This document shows, piece by piece, positions 27,524 through 36,485 of a stretch of 64,000 nucleotides of DNA; position 1 is the first letter of the stretch, and every line of letters starts with the position of its first letter. Below the pieces are notes generated by a model, which saw only the letters and a program-made list of their open reading frames with translations, did no database searches and was not told the DNA's origin. The translations under genes were made by a program, and so were the position numbers. The DNA is from Salinimicrobium xinjiangense DSM 19287 (GTDB lineage: Bacteria > Bacteroidota > Bacteroidia > Flavobacteriales > Flavobacteriaceae), in contig NZ_AUIG01000008.1 in the NCBI RefSeq assembly GCF_000423585.1, positions 152,453-216,452 of the forward strand. Reading direction: 5' to 3'.

Positions 27524-29740
27524 ATGGGCAAAACAATAATTATCTCTAATCGCCTACCCTTACAAATAAATATTACCGAAAACAATGATTTAGAAGTCAC
27601 ACCGAGTGTAGGAGGCCTGGCAACAGGCCTTAAGAGCTTTCATGAGGAAGGTGACAGCATTTGGATTGGATGGACAGGAATTGCCGAAGAAGATATTATT
27701 CCCGAGCTACGGGAGGATATTGATCGTGAAGTAAAAAATCAGAGCTGTGTTCCTGTTTCCTTAACTTCTGAAGAAATAGAAAAATTCTATTACGGCTTCA
27801 GCAACAGAACCATCTGGCCCCTTTTCCATTATTTTATGGAATTTACCGAATTCGATCCCGATCATTGGGAGGCTTACAAAAAGGTAAATGAAAAATATGC
27901 TGAAGCTGTCATAGACCGTCTGGATGACGACGACGTGGTGTGGGTTCACGACTACCAGTTACTATTGCTACCCGAATATATCAGACGAAAGAAACCTAAT
28001 GTTACTATTGGCTTCTTTAATCATATTCCTTTTCCATCTTCAGAAGTGTTTAGAACCCTTCCCTGGAGAGAAGAAATCTTAAGAGGAATGTTGGGTGCAG
28101 ACCTGATTGGTTTTCACACCTATGAATATGAAAGACACTTTTTAAGATCTGTCAATAGAATTCTTAGATATGACATCAATTTTAATAGTGTCAATATTGG
28201 TAACAGGATCGTGCGGTCAGACTCTTTTCCAATGGGCATAGATTATAAGAAATTTTACCAATCGGCCAAAGAGCACAAGAATCAGCCACGAAGTGAGAAT
28301 TCAGATATTCAGAAAAAACTGGATTATCACAAATATGTTACCCGCAACACCAAACTTATCCTTTCTATTGACCGGCTTGATTACACCAAAGGAATTGCAA
28401 ATCGTATAAGAGCGTTTGGGTATTTCCTGGAAAAATATCCGGAATATCAGGAAAAGGTGAGGCTAATTATGCTTGCAGTCCCGTCCCGAACTAATGTACC
28501 ACAATACCAATTACTTAAAAAAGAGATCGATGAACTGGTTGGTCGCATTAACGGCCAGTTTGCCACCATCAACTGGACGCCTATCTGGTACTTTTACAGG
28601 TCAATGCCATTTGAAAATCTTATAGATCTCTATTCTTCAAGTGATGTGGCTCTTATTACTCCTACCCGGGATGGTATGAACCTCGTTGCAAAAGAATATG
28701 TGGCTACCCGCACAGACCAGACAGGAGTGTTGATCTTAAGTGAAATGGCTGGTGCTGCACATGAGTTAAATGAAGCACTCATCATAAACCCCAACAATTT
28801 CGAGCAAATTGTTGATACGATGAAAATGGCCCTTGAAATGCCAAAAGAAGAACAGATACGACGCAACAAGGTGCTTCAGAAAAGGTTGAAGAGATATAAC
28901 GTAGAACGCTGGGCAAAAGACTTCATGAAGAGTCTTAAAGAGACCAGAACTTCAAGAACATCTTTTAAAAGTATTGCTCTGACTGACAATATTAAAAAAG
29001 ATCTTTTTGACAAATACAGTGCAGCTCAAAACAGGATCATGTTTCTGGACTATGATGGTACTCTGAGAAAATTTGTAGATAAACCGGAGGACGCACACCC
29101 CGATCCCGAACTATTGGAGCTTGTCACACGCCTGGGAGAGCAAAAAAATAACCGGGTGATTCTCATTAGCGGTAGAGATAAAGAAACCTTGGGAACCTGG
29201 TGGAAAAATGTACCCGTAGAACTTATCGCCGAACACGGTGTTTGGAACAGGCCGGCGAACGGGGAATGGGAACTTACAGAAAATTTAAATAACAGCTGGA
29301 TGACTACAGTAAGACCGGTTTTAGAAACATTTGTAGATCGTACTCCCGGTACTTTTATAGAGGAAAAGAATTTTTCCCTGGCATGGCATTACCGTAAAGC
29401 CAATCCCGAACTCGGTGAAGTTAGGGCGAATGAACTCTCGGCTGTTCTTATGGACATGATCTCCAATCACGGATTAAGTGTGTTACAGGGAAATAAAGTA
29501 CTGGAGATCAAAAACAGTGGAGTAAATAAAGGAAAGGCAGCTAATAAACGACTGGTGGAAAAATACGATTTCATCTTCGCAATAGGGGATGACTGGACAG
29601 ATGAATACCTGTTTAGAGAATTGCCAGATCAAACTGTCTCTGTCAAAGTAGGAAGAAATAAAACAGAAGCTAAATATTTTATTGAAGACGTAGACGAGGT
29701 GAGAGAGTTGCTACGGGAATTTTCAAGCCTCACCTATTAA
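27524..29740 (+). CDS. otsA/otsB: Bifunctional trehalose-6-phosphate synthase / phosphatase
   Basis: A 738-aa fusion that makes trehalose from UDP-glucose and glucose-6-phosphate. Residues 1-490 are a GT20 synthase: SNRLPLQI, SVGGLATGL, WVHDYQLLLLPEYIR, GFFNHIPFPSSEVFRTLPWR, DRLDYTKGI and the PTRDGMNLVAKEYVA donor-binding segment. Residues about 500-738 are a HAD phosphatase: FLDYDGTL with Asp509 and Asp511, LISGRDKETL, EHGVW and GDDWTDEYLFREL. The complete set of motifs suggests both halves are active. The protein would give trehalose as an osmo- and desiccation protectant. It is divergent from the GH15 gene and not in an operon with the YtxH gene (148-bp gap). Confidence 0.95.
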   Translation: MGKTIIISNRLPLQINITENNDLEVTPSVGGLATGLKSFHEEGDSIWIGWTGIAEEDIIPELREDIDREVKNQSCVPVSLTSEEIEKFYYGFSNRTIWPLFHYFMEFTEFDPDHWEAYKKVNEKYAEAVIDRLDDDDVVWVHDYQLLLLPEYIRRKKPNVTIGFFNHIPFPSSEVFRTLPWREEILRGMLGADLIGFHTYEYERHFLRSVNRILRYDINFNSVNIGNRIVRSDSFPMGIDYKKFYQSAKEHKNQPRSENSDIQKKLDYHKYVTRNTKLILSIDRLDYTKGIANRIRAFGYFLEKYPEYQEKVRLIMLAVPSRTNVPQYQLLKKEIDELVGRINGQFATINWTPIWYFYRSMPFENLIDLYSSSDVALITPTRDGMNLVAKEYVATRTDQTGVLILSEMAGAAHELNEALIINPNNFEQIVDTMKMALEMPKEEQIRRNKVLQKRLKRYNVERWAKDFMKSLKETRTSRTSFKSIALTDNIKKDLFDKYSAAQNRIMFLDYDGTLRKFVDKPEDAHPDPELLELVTRLGEQKNNRVILISGRDKETLGTWWKNVPVELIAEHGVWNRPANGEWELTENLNNSWMTTVRPVLETFVDRTPGTFIEEKNFSLAWHYRKANPELGEVRANELSAVLMDMISNHGLSVLQGNKVLEIKNSGVNKGKAANKRLVEKYDFIFAIGDDWTDEYLFRELPDQTVSVKVGRNKTEAKYFIEDVDEVRELLREFSSLTY

Positions 29741-29888
29741 GTCGAAGTGTATAATGGCTGTTAAATATCAGCCAAAAAACGTGAATTTTTTAAATCAACC
29801 TTAACTAGGCATTCTCTTACATACCATTAATTTAGAAGTATATTAGCATATATTTTTAACCATTATCAATTAGAAAAAATAGTCAAAC

Positions 29889-30155
29889 ATGAAAACAGGA
29901 AAATTTATAGCAGGAATACTTTCAGGAGCTGCAATTGGTGCTATTGCAGGTATTTTATTTGCGCCTAAAAAAGGAACTGATACCAGAAAAAACATTACAG
30001 ATAAAAGCAACGAATATATGTACGGGGCTAAAAGTAAATATAATGATCTGGCCGATAATCTTTCCCACAGATATGATTCTGTAAAGGCAAAAATGAGAGG
30101 TCAATCCAAAAAAATGGAAAACACTATGGATGGAGATGACAAGATCATTTACTAG
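29889..30155 (+). CDS. YtxH-domain small membrane protein
   Basis: An 88-aa protein with one N-terminal glycine-rich membrane segment (KFIAGILSGAAIGAIAGILFAPKKGTDTRKNI), the hallmark of YtxH/general-stress proteins, then a charged helical tail. The family is linked to general stress in Firmicutes and is common but unstudied in flavobacteria. It is monocistronic with a clean terminator. The upstream TAATTTAGA at 29828-29836 is also found before the genes at 33709 and 37775. Confidence 0.8.
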   Translation: MKTGKFIAGILSGAAIGAIAGILFAPKKGTDTRKNITDKSNEYMYGAKSKYNDLADNLSHRYDSVKAKMRGQSKKMENTMDGDDKIIY

Positions 30156-30174
30156 ATAAAAGATCCTTTCTAAT

Positions 30175-30200
30175 AAAGCTGCCGTTGTGCAGCTTTTTTT
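30175..30200 (+). terminator. Terminator after YtxH gene
   Basis: AAAGCTGC (30175-30182) pairs with GCAGCTTT (30189-30196), followed by T residues to 30200. Confidence 0.8.
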
Positions 30201-30249
30201 ATGCCCAATTTTTATTACTTTGGGAAATCAATATTTATAAAATTATACC

Positions 30250-31614
30250 ATGCTCAAAAATGCCCTTTTTACTACCTTATTTTTTGTAGGTCTTACCATT
30301 ACTGCTCAAAACAAAACAGCTCCTCCGCAGGTAGATCTAAGGATCTATGACATCATAGAAGCAGTCTCGGCAGACAGTATTGAAGCAGACATACGTAGAC
30401 TGGCAGGTTTTGGAACCCGAAATACTTTTAGTGATACAATTTCCACCACCCGTGGAATTGGAGCTGCCAGAAGATTTATAAAAGCCGATTTTGATCAAAT
30501 CTCCCAAAATTGTAATAATTGTCTGGATGTTTTTTATCAAAAGGATTTTGTCACAAAAGATGATGGAAACCGTGTGCCCAAGGATGCCTGGGTGGTTAAT
30601 GTAGTGGCAGTGCAAAAAGGCTCAAAATATCCAAACCGATACATCATAATGAGCGGGGATATCGATTCCCGTGCGAGTAATACTATGGATTTTACTACAG
30701 ACGCTCCCGGAGCAAATGATAACGCCAGTGGAATGGCCGGAGTCATGGAGGCAGCGAGAGTGCTTTCTAAATATAATTTTGAAAGTAGTATTGTTTACCT
30801 CGGTTTATCGGGAGAGGAACAGGGATTATTTGGCGGACAAGGATTTGCTAAAATGGCAAAAGAAAATGGCTGGGATATTATCGGGGTCTTTAATAATGAC
30901 ATGATAGGGAATATTGAAGGAGTAGACGGTGTCATAGACAACCGGAGCTTCAGGATCTTTTCGGAACCTGTTCCTCCGACCGAAACAGAAAGAGAACGTA
31001 ATATGAGAAGGTACTATGGGGGCGAAGTAGACGGAATTTCACGCCAGCTGGCTCGTTATGTGCACCGGACAACAGAAACCTATATGCCCGAAATGAATCC
31101 TATGATGGTTTACAGGCTTGACCGCTTTGGGCGGGGAGGGCATCACAGGCCCTTCAATGATCTTGGCTTCGCTGGAATAAGGATAATGGAAGCCCACGAG
31201 AATTATACCCAGCAACATCAGGATATACGTACAGAAAATGGAATTGAATACGGGGATGTTATTGAGCATGTGAATTTTGATTATGCTGCCAAATTAACAG
31301 CTGTGAATGCAATAAATATGGCAAGTCTTGCATGGGCTCCTCCAGCTCCGGAAAATGTTGCCATTGGCGGAATCGTGGAACCATCGGCTAAACTGAAATG
31401 GGACAAGGTTCAAGGTGAAAATGTTGCCGGTTACAAAATATACTGGCGGGATACTACCTCCCCACAATGGGAGCATTCCAGATTTGTGGGAGATGTTAAC
31501 AGTTTTACCCTTGAAGGAATCGTAATTGATAATTTCTTCTTTGGAGTTGCCAGTGTAGGCAAAAATGGAAATGAAAGTGTGATTGTTTTTCCTTCCACGA
31601 CTTTCAGGGATTAA
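30250..31614 (+). CDS. Exported M28-family zinc peptidase with C-terminal FN3-like domain
   Basis: A 454-aa protein with a signal peptide (about 1-19). Residues about 120-360 are an M28 aminopeptidase fold: DAPGANDNASG (Asp157 as bridging ligand), LSGEEQGLFGG (Glu189/Glu190), NNDMIGN (Asp217) and a later His in GHHRPFNDLGF or AHENY. The first ligand site, normally His-x-Asp, reads SGDIDSR here, so Asp137 stands where His is usual; Asp139 is kept. This may be a feature of this clade rather than an inactive enzyme. Residues about 365-450 are a fibronectin-III-like domain. It is likely periplasmic or secreted and trims peptides. A terminator follows at 31637. Confidence 0.85.
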   Translation: MLKNALFTTLFFVGLTITAQNKTAPPQVDLRIYDIIEAVSADSIEADIRRLAGFGTRNTFSDTISTTRGIGAARRFIKADFDQISQNCNNCLDVFYQKDFVTKDDGNRVPKDAWVVNVVAVQKGSKYPNRYIIMSGDIDSRASNTMDFTTDAPGANDNASGMAGVMEAARVLSKYNFESSIVYLGLSGEEQGLFGGQGFAKMAKENGWDIIGVFNNDMIGNIEGVDGVIDNRSFRIFSEPVPPTETERERNMRRYYGGEVDGISRQLARYVHRTTETYMPEMNPMMVYRLDRFGRGGHHRPFNDLGFAGIRIMEAHENYTQQHQDIRTENGIEYGDVIEHVNFDYAAKLTAVNAINMASLAWAPPAPENVAIGGIVEPSAKLKWDKVQGENVAGYKIYWRDTTSPQWEHSRFVGDVNSFTLEGIVIDNFFFGVASVGKNGNESVIVFPSTTFRD

Positions 31615-31636
31615 ATTTTTTGAAAATTTTGAACTT

Positions 31637-31667
31637 ATAGGGATCTCTAAACGATCCCTATTTTTTT
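31637..31667 (+). terminator. Terminator after M28 gene, overlapping the end of the opposite gene
   Basis: ATAGGGATC (31637-31645) pairs with GATCCCTAT (31653-31661), followed by T7. The stop codon of the minus-strand App1 gene lies in the loop (31647-31649), and its last codons form the right arm. Confidence 0.8.
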
Positions 31668-32633
31668 GGAATGAGCAATTGCTTTTCCACTATCCTCAAA
31701 ATAACAGGCAGCAACTCCAAGGTCTTCTATATTATCAAGGACCTTCTTTACTTTATCTTTTTGCTTTTTTGAAGTTTGTCTTATGTAGACAGCCCTGATG
31801 TTCAAAGGAAACATCTTGACGATCCTTTCATAAAGGTATGGGTCATGCTGAGAATCATCCCCCATAAGGACATATTGGAGTTGTGGATAAAACGAAATAA
31901 TATCCTTAATTTTTATGAATTTATGATCGTGCCCTCCCCTACCGGTAAAAAGAAAATCTCCAAGACCTGTTTTTATACTTTTTAGTTTAATTACAGCCTT
32001 GGGTAATTTATGTTTTCGGGCAAATTGAAGTATAAATTCATATAAGTTCCACTCACTGCTGGAAACATAAAAGAAGGAGTTGAATTCTCCTTCTTCTTCC
32101 TGCCCGGCCCTACTTAAAGCCTGATAGTGTGGCACAACATCATCAAACACCTCCCGGTTATCAATATTTTGGGTAAGGATCACATAGAGTTTCTTAAAAA
32201 AGTTTTGAGTGTGAGAGATCAGGAAAGTGTCATCAATATCTGAAATGATGCCGAGTTTACTTTTAAATGGTTTTAAAAGCTCTCCTTTTTCGACAATTCC
32301 GAACTCCCCTATTTTACAGGTGACAGTATAAGGATGCCATCCACTTTCCAGAAATTTATTGTAAGGAAGATTAAACCTGAAATATCCATCGTCTGTAGTT
32401 TTTGTTTCAACCTCCAGATCTCTGAAGTTGAGCTTAATCCTGGCATTTTTAATTGGATTTATTGTGAACATTTTATATACAGATTTGGCATGCCGGTATC
32501 CTTTACGGTCAATCTCATATTTATCTGGTGCCCAGGAATCGAAAACATGCCCAAAAACTACCAGCTCCTGGTCATTTACATAACCCCTGTATAATTTAAG
32601 GTCTAATTTCATTTTAATTTTATTTAACGCCAT
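31647..32633 (-). CDS. App1-type (DUF2183) phosphatase, HAD-like
   Basis: A 328-aa soluble protein. Residues about 10-125 form a beta-rich N-terminal domain. Residues about 126-300 are the App1/DUF2183 catalytic domain with the HAD-type motif SDIDDTFL (Asp132, Asp134), YVSSSEWNLYEFI, and GRGGHDHK...GDDSQHDPYLYERI. In yeast App1 is a phosphatidate phosphatase; bacterial members are uncharacterised. The divergent lipid-kinase gene 41 bp away makes a phospholipid role plausible, with one enzyme making phosphatidate and the other removing it. Met8 (32612) is an alternative start. The substrate is inferred. Confidence 0.8.
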   Translation of the reverse strand: MALNKIKMKLDLKLYRGYVNDQELVVFGHVFDSWAPDKYEIDRKGYRHAKSVYKMFTINPIKNARIKLNFRDLEVETKTTDDGYFRFNLPYNKFLESGWHPYTVTCKIGEFGIVEKGELLKPFKSKLGIISDIDDTFLISHTQNFFKKLYVILTQNIDNREVFDDVVPHYQALSRAGQEEEGEFNSFFYVSSSEWNLYEFILQFARKHKLPKAVIKLKSIKTGLGDFLFTGRGGHDHKFIKIKDIISFYPQLQYVLMGDDSQHDPYLYERIVKMFPLNIRAVYIRQTSKKQKDKVKKVLDNIEDLGVAACYFEDSGKAIAHSKKIGIV

Positions 32634-32674
32634 TCCCTCCCAAATTAATTATTTTTAGGCACAAGCTCAATTAT

Positions 32675-33550
32675 ATGACCAATTTTAGCAGGGTTTTAAT
32701 GGTGGTCAATCCTATTTCGGGAGGCAAAGACAAATCTGTACTCATAAAAGAAGTTAAGAGGATCATCAGGGAAAAAAATCTTGAACCTCGCCTGTTCCTA
32801 ACCAGGGGAACAGGAGATAAAGAGGCACTGCAAAAAGAGATCGAAGATTTTGATCCACAAAGGATATTGTCAATTGGAGGGGACGGGACAATAAAGCTCA
32901 TTGCAGAAATTCTTCAGGATGATTCTATTCCCCTGGGAATATATCCCGCCGGTTCTGCCAACGGACTGGCAGAAAATTTTAACCTTCCCGCAGATATATC
33001 TGAAATTACAGAAGTAGCCCTGGGAAATAAATTTGCAAAGCTGGATACGATTCTGGTAAACAATGAATATTGCCTTCATATTAGTGATATAGGTCTAAAT
33101 GCAGCTTTAATAAAAAATTACCAGGAAGGAAACATCAGGGGAAAACTCGGATATCTCATTCAATCTATCCCCACCTTGATACAGAGTGATTTTCCATTTC
33201 AATTCAAAATTGAAGCCGATGGTAAGGAAATTACGCGCAAAGCAGTGTTAATTGCTATTGCAAATGCCCAAAAATATGGTACCGGAGCAAACATCAATCC
33301 CAATGGGCACTATGATGACGGCAGGTTCGAGATTCTCATTTTTAAAGAATTTAATATTCCTCAAATTCTTCAGACTTTTAGAGAGAATGTCGAATTGAGT
33401 GAAGAATTCCTCGAAATAATTCCGGCTGTAGAGGCGAAAATAACCAGTAATAAGAATATCCCTTTCCAAATAGACGGCGAATACAGGGGTGACATCAGGG
33501 AAGTTAAAGCGCGAATCTCTCCTATTAAAATGAGAATTGCGGTTCCATGA
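32675..33550 (+). CDS. Diacylglycerol/lipid kinase family protein (YegS/DgkB-like)
   Basis: A 291-aa cytoplasmic kinase. The NAD-kinase-like N-terminal domain has VNPISGGKDK (11-20), the nucleotide-binding GGDGT (68-72) and GSANGLA (93-99); the C-terminal beta-sandwich has the usual NPNGHYDDGRFEILIF segment. The family phosphorylates diacylglycerol, ceramide or similar lipids with ATP. It is divergent from the App1-type phosphatase gene, so the two may form opposing steps. Confidence 0.88.
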   Translation: MTNFSRVLMVVNPISGGKDKSVLIKEVKRIIREKNLEPRLFLTRGTGDKEALQKEIEDFDPQRILSIGGDGTIKLIAEILQDDSIPLGIYPAGSANGLAENFNLPADISEITEVALGNKFAKLDTILVNNEYCLHISDIGLNAALIKNYQEGNIRGKLGYLIQSIPTLIQSDFPFQFKIEADGKEITRKAVLIAIANAQKYGTGANINPNGHYDDGRFEILIFKEFNIPQILQTFRENVELSEEFLEIIPAVEAKITSNKNIPFQIDGEYRGDIREVKARISPIKMRIAVP

Positions 33551-33648
33551 AAAATATTCGATTCCTTTCCTAATTCGCTGACATTACGCTAGTCAATACC
33601 CCCTTTTAATGCTTAATTAACAATACTTTAGGCTGCTCTTAATTAAAA

Positions 33649-33673
33649 TAGGGGTCAAAATCAGTAATTTAGA
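33649..33673 (+). promoter_or_regulatory. Candidate shared stress promoter motif, copy 1
   Basis: TAGGGGTC-N8-TAATTTAGA, 36 bp before the ATG at 33709. The same layout with identical spacing occurs before the superoxide dismutase gene (37726-37750). Confidence 0.35.
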
Positions 33674-33708
33674 ATCAAGTATAATCTAACTAATAAAAAA
33701 GAAATATT

Positions 33709-34365
33709 ATGGCAGAGATTAAGATCGAAAAAAAGAAACCAATTTGGCCCTGGATCATCCTGGCCTTAGTTATTCTGGCTCTCTTATACTTCTTTGTATT
33801 TGCAGACGACGATAACGATGACATGGATGATACCACTACAGAACAGGTAGAAGGAGCCACAGTGTGGGAAGATGACACAGATACTACCACCTGGGATACG
33901 GAAACTGACACCACAAATTGGAATACCCAGGGAGACACCATGTCGGCCACAGGTCAGGGTGTTGAAGGTTATCTCAGTTATATCTCTGATAATAACAGAA
34001 TGGGGGTAGATCACCAATACACTAATAATGCTATCATTCAATTAATGAATGCTGTACAGGCCAAGGCAAATGAAATGAATTATGACATTAGTGCAGATAT
34101 GCAGGCCATAAGACAAGATGCACAGGCCATTCAGCGTGATCCTTCAGCAACCACACATGCAAACAAGATTAAAGACGCCGGCACTAAACTGGCGAATGTG
34201 ATTGAAAAGATGCAGAAGGAAAAATTTCCTAATCTTTCTTCAGATGTTCAGGAGGTAAAAACCGCGGTTCAGAATATTGAACCTTCGACTCAAACCCTTC
34301 AGCAAAGAGATCAGATTAAAAAGTTTTTTGACGAGGCAGGCGATGTTTTGAGAAAAATGAGCTAA
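33709..34365 (+). CDS. Unknown single-pass membrane protein with acidic linker
   Basis: A 218-aa protein I cannot assign. The N-terminus is basic (KIEKKKP), followed by one membrane helix (about 13-31, IWPWIILALVILALLYFFV). Residues 32-80 are an acidic, Thr/Asp/Trp-rich low-complexity linker (repeated DTTTWDTETDTTNWN). Residues about 85-218 form a helical domain without Cys that contains VEGYLSYI and looks like a small four-helix bundle. The orientation is probably N-in with the domain in the periplasm. It is followed at 27 bp by the PRC-barrel gene and is probably co-transcribed with it. Confidence 0.6.
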   Translation: MAEIKIEKKKPIWPWIILALVILALLYFFVFADDDNDDMDDTTTEQVEGATVWEDDTDTTTWDTETDTTNWNTQGDTMSATGQGVEGYLSYISDNNRMGVDHQYTNNAIIQLMNAVQAKANEMNYDISADMQAIRQDAQAIQRDPSATTHANKIKDAGTKLANVIEKMQKEKFPNLSSDVQEVKTAVQNIEPSTQTLQQRDQIKKFFDEAGDVLRKMS

Positions 34366-34392
34366 TTAATAATATTAAAATCAGACAGAATT

Positions 34393-35100
34393 ATGGCAGA
34401 TAGAAAAGAACATAGAAAACATTTGTATTACTTACATGAGTTATCAGATTTTAAAGTAGACAGCGACGACCCGGATGTAAGAGGTTGGCCTGTTAAAGAT
34501 GTTGACAACAGAGTAGTTGGAAAAGTAGACAATCTTCTTGTAAGTAAAGAGAAAAAGAGAGTAGTTTACCTCGACGTCGAGGTAGATAAATCTATCATTG
34601 ATGCAAATCATGATCCTTATGGTAATCCTGCGAGTGAAGTTCACGAATTTATTAATCGTGACGGGGAAAACCACCTTATCCTTCCAATAGGTTTGGCAAG
34701 GTTAAATGTTGATGATAAGTACGTCTATACAGATAAGATAAATCACAGAACCTTTGCCGAAACCAAAAGAATGGAAAAAGGTTATGACGTAGACAGGGAT
34801 TATGAGGTTGTAGTACTTGAATCTTATAATCGTGATCTCGACAGAGACAATCGAAGAGATAATGATCTAGACGCCGAAAGAAGAAGAATGCAGGAAGCTG
34901 ACAGAGATCGTGATACAACTCTTAGCGACAGAGATCGCACAATAACAGATCGTGATCATACAGATCGCGACCGTGATAACTTAACCGGTAGAGATACTGG
35001 AAGAACTACAGACAGACGAGATAGCGGTAGAATTCCGGAAGATGACTCTTTCTATGACAGAGGAGAATTCGACCGTACCAGATATCGTGATAACAGATAG
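34393..35100 (+). CDS. PRC-barrel domain protein with Arg/Asp-rich tail
   Basis: A 235-aa soluble protein. Residues about 8-110 are a PRC-barrel-like domain related to photosynthetic reaction centre H and stress proteins (VRGWPVKDVDNRVVGKVDNLLV, RVVYLDVEVD, HLILPIGLARL). Residues about 150-235 are a disordered mixed-charge tail made largely of RD/DR dipeptides (DRDRD, SDRDRTITDRDHTDRDRD). The domain family is common in general-stress genes of many bacteria; the role is unknown. It is co-directional with the membrane protein at 33709. A long hairpin with T-run follows. Confidence 0.75.
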   Translation: MADRKEHRKHLYYLHELSDFKVDSDDPDVRGWPVKDVDNRVVGKVDNLLVSKEKKRVVYLDVEVDKSIIDANHDPYGNPASEVHEFINRDGENHLILPIGLARLNVDDKYVYTDKINHRTFAETKRMEKGYDVDRDYEVVVLESYNRDLDRDNRRDNDLDAERRRMQEADRDRDTTLSDRDRTITDRDHTDRDRDNLTGRDTGRTTDRRDSGRIPEDDSFYDRGEFDRTRYRDNR

Positions 35101-35121
35101 ATATCTGTTTCAACAAAACAG

Positions 35122-35229
35122 GGCTATTTAAAACAGTCATTTTATTCTAAATTAATTCATTGAAGAAGATAACATTTTTTTTCGATGAGTAGCTGAGAAT
35201 AAAATATACGTTTTGAATAGCCTTTTTTT
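35122..35229 (+). terminator. Very long hairpin with T-run after PRC-barrel gene
   Basis: The outer stem GGCTATTTAAAAC (35122-35134) pairs with GTTTTGAATAGCC (35210-35222); after a symmetric 4x4 internal loop, ATTTTATTCT (35139-35148) pairs with AGAATAAAAT (35196-35205); TCATTGAA / TTCGATGA continue inward. T7 follows. The size is unusual for a terminator; it may be a decayed palindromic element. Confidence 0.6.
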
Positions 35230-35247
35230 AATTACAAAACTTTAAGT

Positions 35248-36465
35248 ATGAATTACTCCAGGGTTAACTTTAAAAATTCTGAAGGTCTCGAACTTGCAGG
35301 ATATCTTGACCTTCCTATTAACACTCATCCACATAGCTATGTTTTATTCGCCCATTGCTTTACCTGTAACAAGAACTTCTTTGCTGTAAAGAATATAGCA
35401 AGAGCCTTATCTGCTCAAGGATATGGAGTATTAAGATTTGATTTTACAGGTCTGGGAGAGAGTGACGGGGAATTTGGAGATTCTACATTTTCAGGAAATG
35501 TTCAGGACCTGCTTTCGGCAGCAGACTTTCTTGAAAGGGAATATAAAGCTCCCGAAATGCTTATAGGACACTCCCTGGGAGGTGCTGCGGTTATTTTTGC
35601 TGCAGCCAAGTTACCTTCAGTAAAAAGCGTCGTTACCATAGGTGCACCTTCTTCTCCCGTGCATGTGAAAAATCTGCTCAGATCAAACCTCGAGGAAATT
35701 GAACAAAACGGTATAGCCGAAGTAAATGTAGGAGGTAGAAATTTTACTATAAAAAAGGATTTTTTAGACGACATCAATAATCATGATCTTTCAGATTTTG
35801 CCAGTGAGCTGAAGAAGGCATTTTTGATCATGCATTCTCCCCAGGATCATGTTGTAGAAATAAGCAATGCCGAAACGCTTTATAAAAAAGTAAGACACCC
35901 AAAAAGTTTTGTTTCTCTTGACGGGGCAGATCATTTACTTTCAAATAAAAAGGATTCCGGGTACACAGGAAAAGTTATTGCATCCTGGGCATCTCGTTAT
36001 CTGGAGATTCCCGAGGAAAAAGATCTCGAGACTAAACACCAGGTCGTAGCGAACCTTGGAGAGGAAGGCTATACCACCCAATTAAAAGCAGGAAAGCACT
36101 ACCTGACCGCCGATGAACCTGTTTCTTTTGGAGGAGAAGATTTTGGTCCTTCGCCATACGAACTTCTTTCGGCGGGATTGGCTGCATGTACTTCCATGAC
36201 CATTCAAATGTACGCCCGACGAAAAAAATGGCCTCTCAAAAATGTGGAAACCCACGTAAACCATAAAAAAACTCATGCCGAGGACTGTGAAAGCTGTGAA
36301 AGAAATACATCAAAAATAGATGTATTTGAAAGAGAAATCGTTCTGCAAGGGAATCTTGATGAGGCACAGCAGCAAAAAATTCTCGAAATAGCCGATAAAT
36401 GTCCGGTGCATAGAACCCTTTCGAACAAAGTTGGTATCTCTACACATCTCAGAAAAATTAAATAA
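35248..36465 (+). CDS. Alpha/beta hydrolase - OsmC fusion protein
   Basis: A 405-aa cytoplasmic fusion. Residues 1-255 are an alpha/beta hydrolase with the nucleophile elbow GHSLGG (Ser109), Asp200 and His229 as the likely triad. Residues about 265-405 are an OsmC/Ohr-like peroxidase domain with the two redox cysteines Cys314 (LAACTSMT) and Cys385 (DKCPVHRTL); an extra CESC pair lies at 347-350. OsmC/Ohr proteins reduce organic hydroperoxides with thiols. The hydrolase half may free oxidised acyl chains for the peroxidase half; this is inference. The architecture recurs in Bacteroidota. Confidence 0.88.
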   Translation: MNYSRVNFKNSEGLELAGYLDLPINTHPHSYVLFAHCFTCNKNFFAVKNIARALSAQGYGVLRFDFTGLGESDGEFGDSTFSGNVQDLLSAADFLEREYKAPEMLIGHSLGGAAVIFAAAKLPSVKSVVTIGAPSSPVHVKNLLRSNLEEIEQNGIAEVNVGGRNFTIKKDFLDDINNHDLSDFASELKKAFLIMHSPQDHVVEISNAETLYKKVRHPKSFVSLDGADHLLSNKKDSGYTGKVIASWASRYLEIPEEKDLETKHQVVANLGEEGYTTQLKAGKHYLTADEPVSFGGEDFGPSPYELLSAGLAACTSMTIQMYARRKKWPLKNVETHVNHKKTHAEDCESCERNTSKIDVFEREIVLQGNLDEAQQQKILEIADKCPVHRTLSNKVGISTHLRKIK

Positions 36466-36485
36466 AAAGGGGGGTCAGTTCTATC

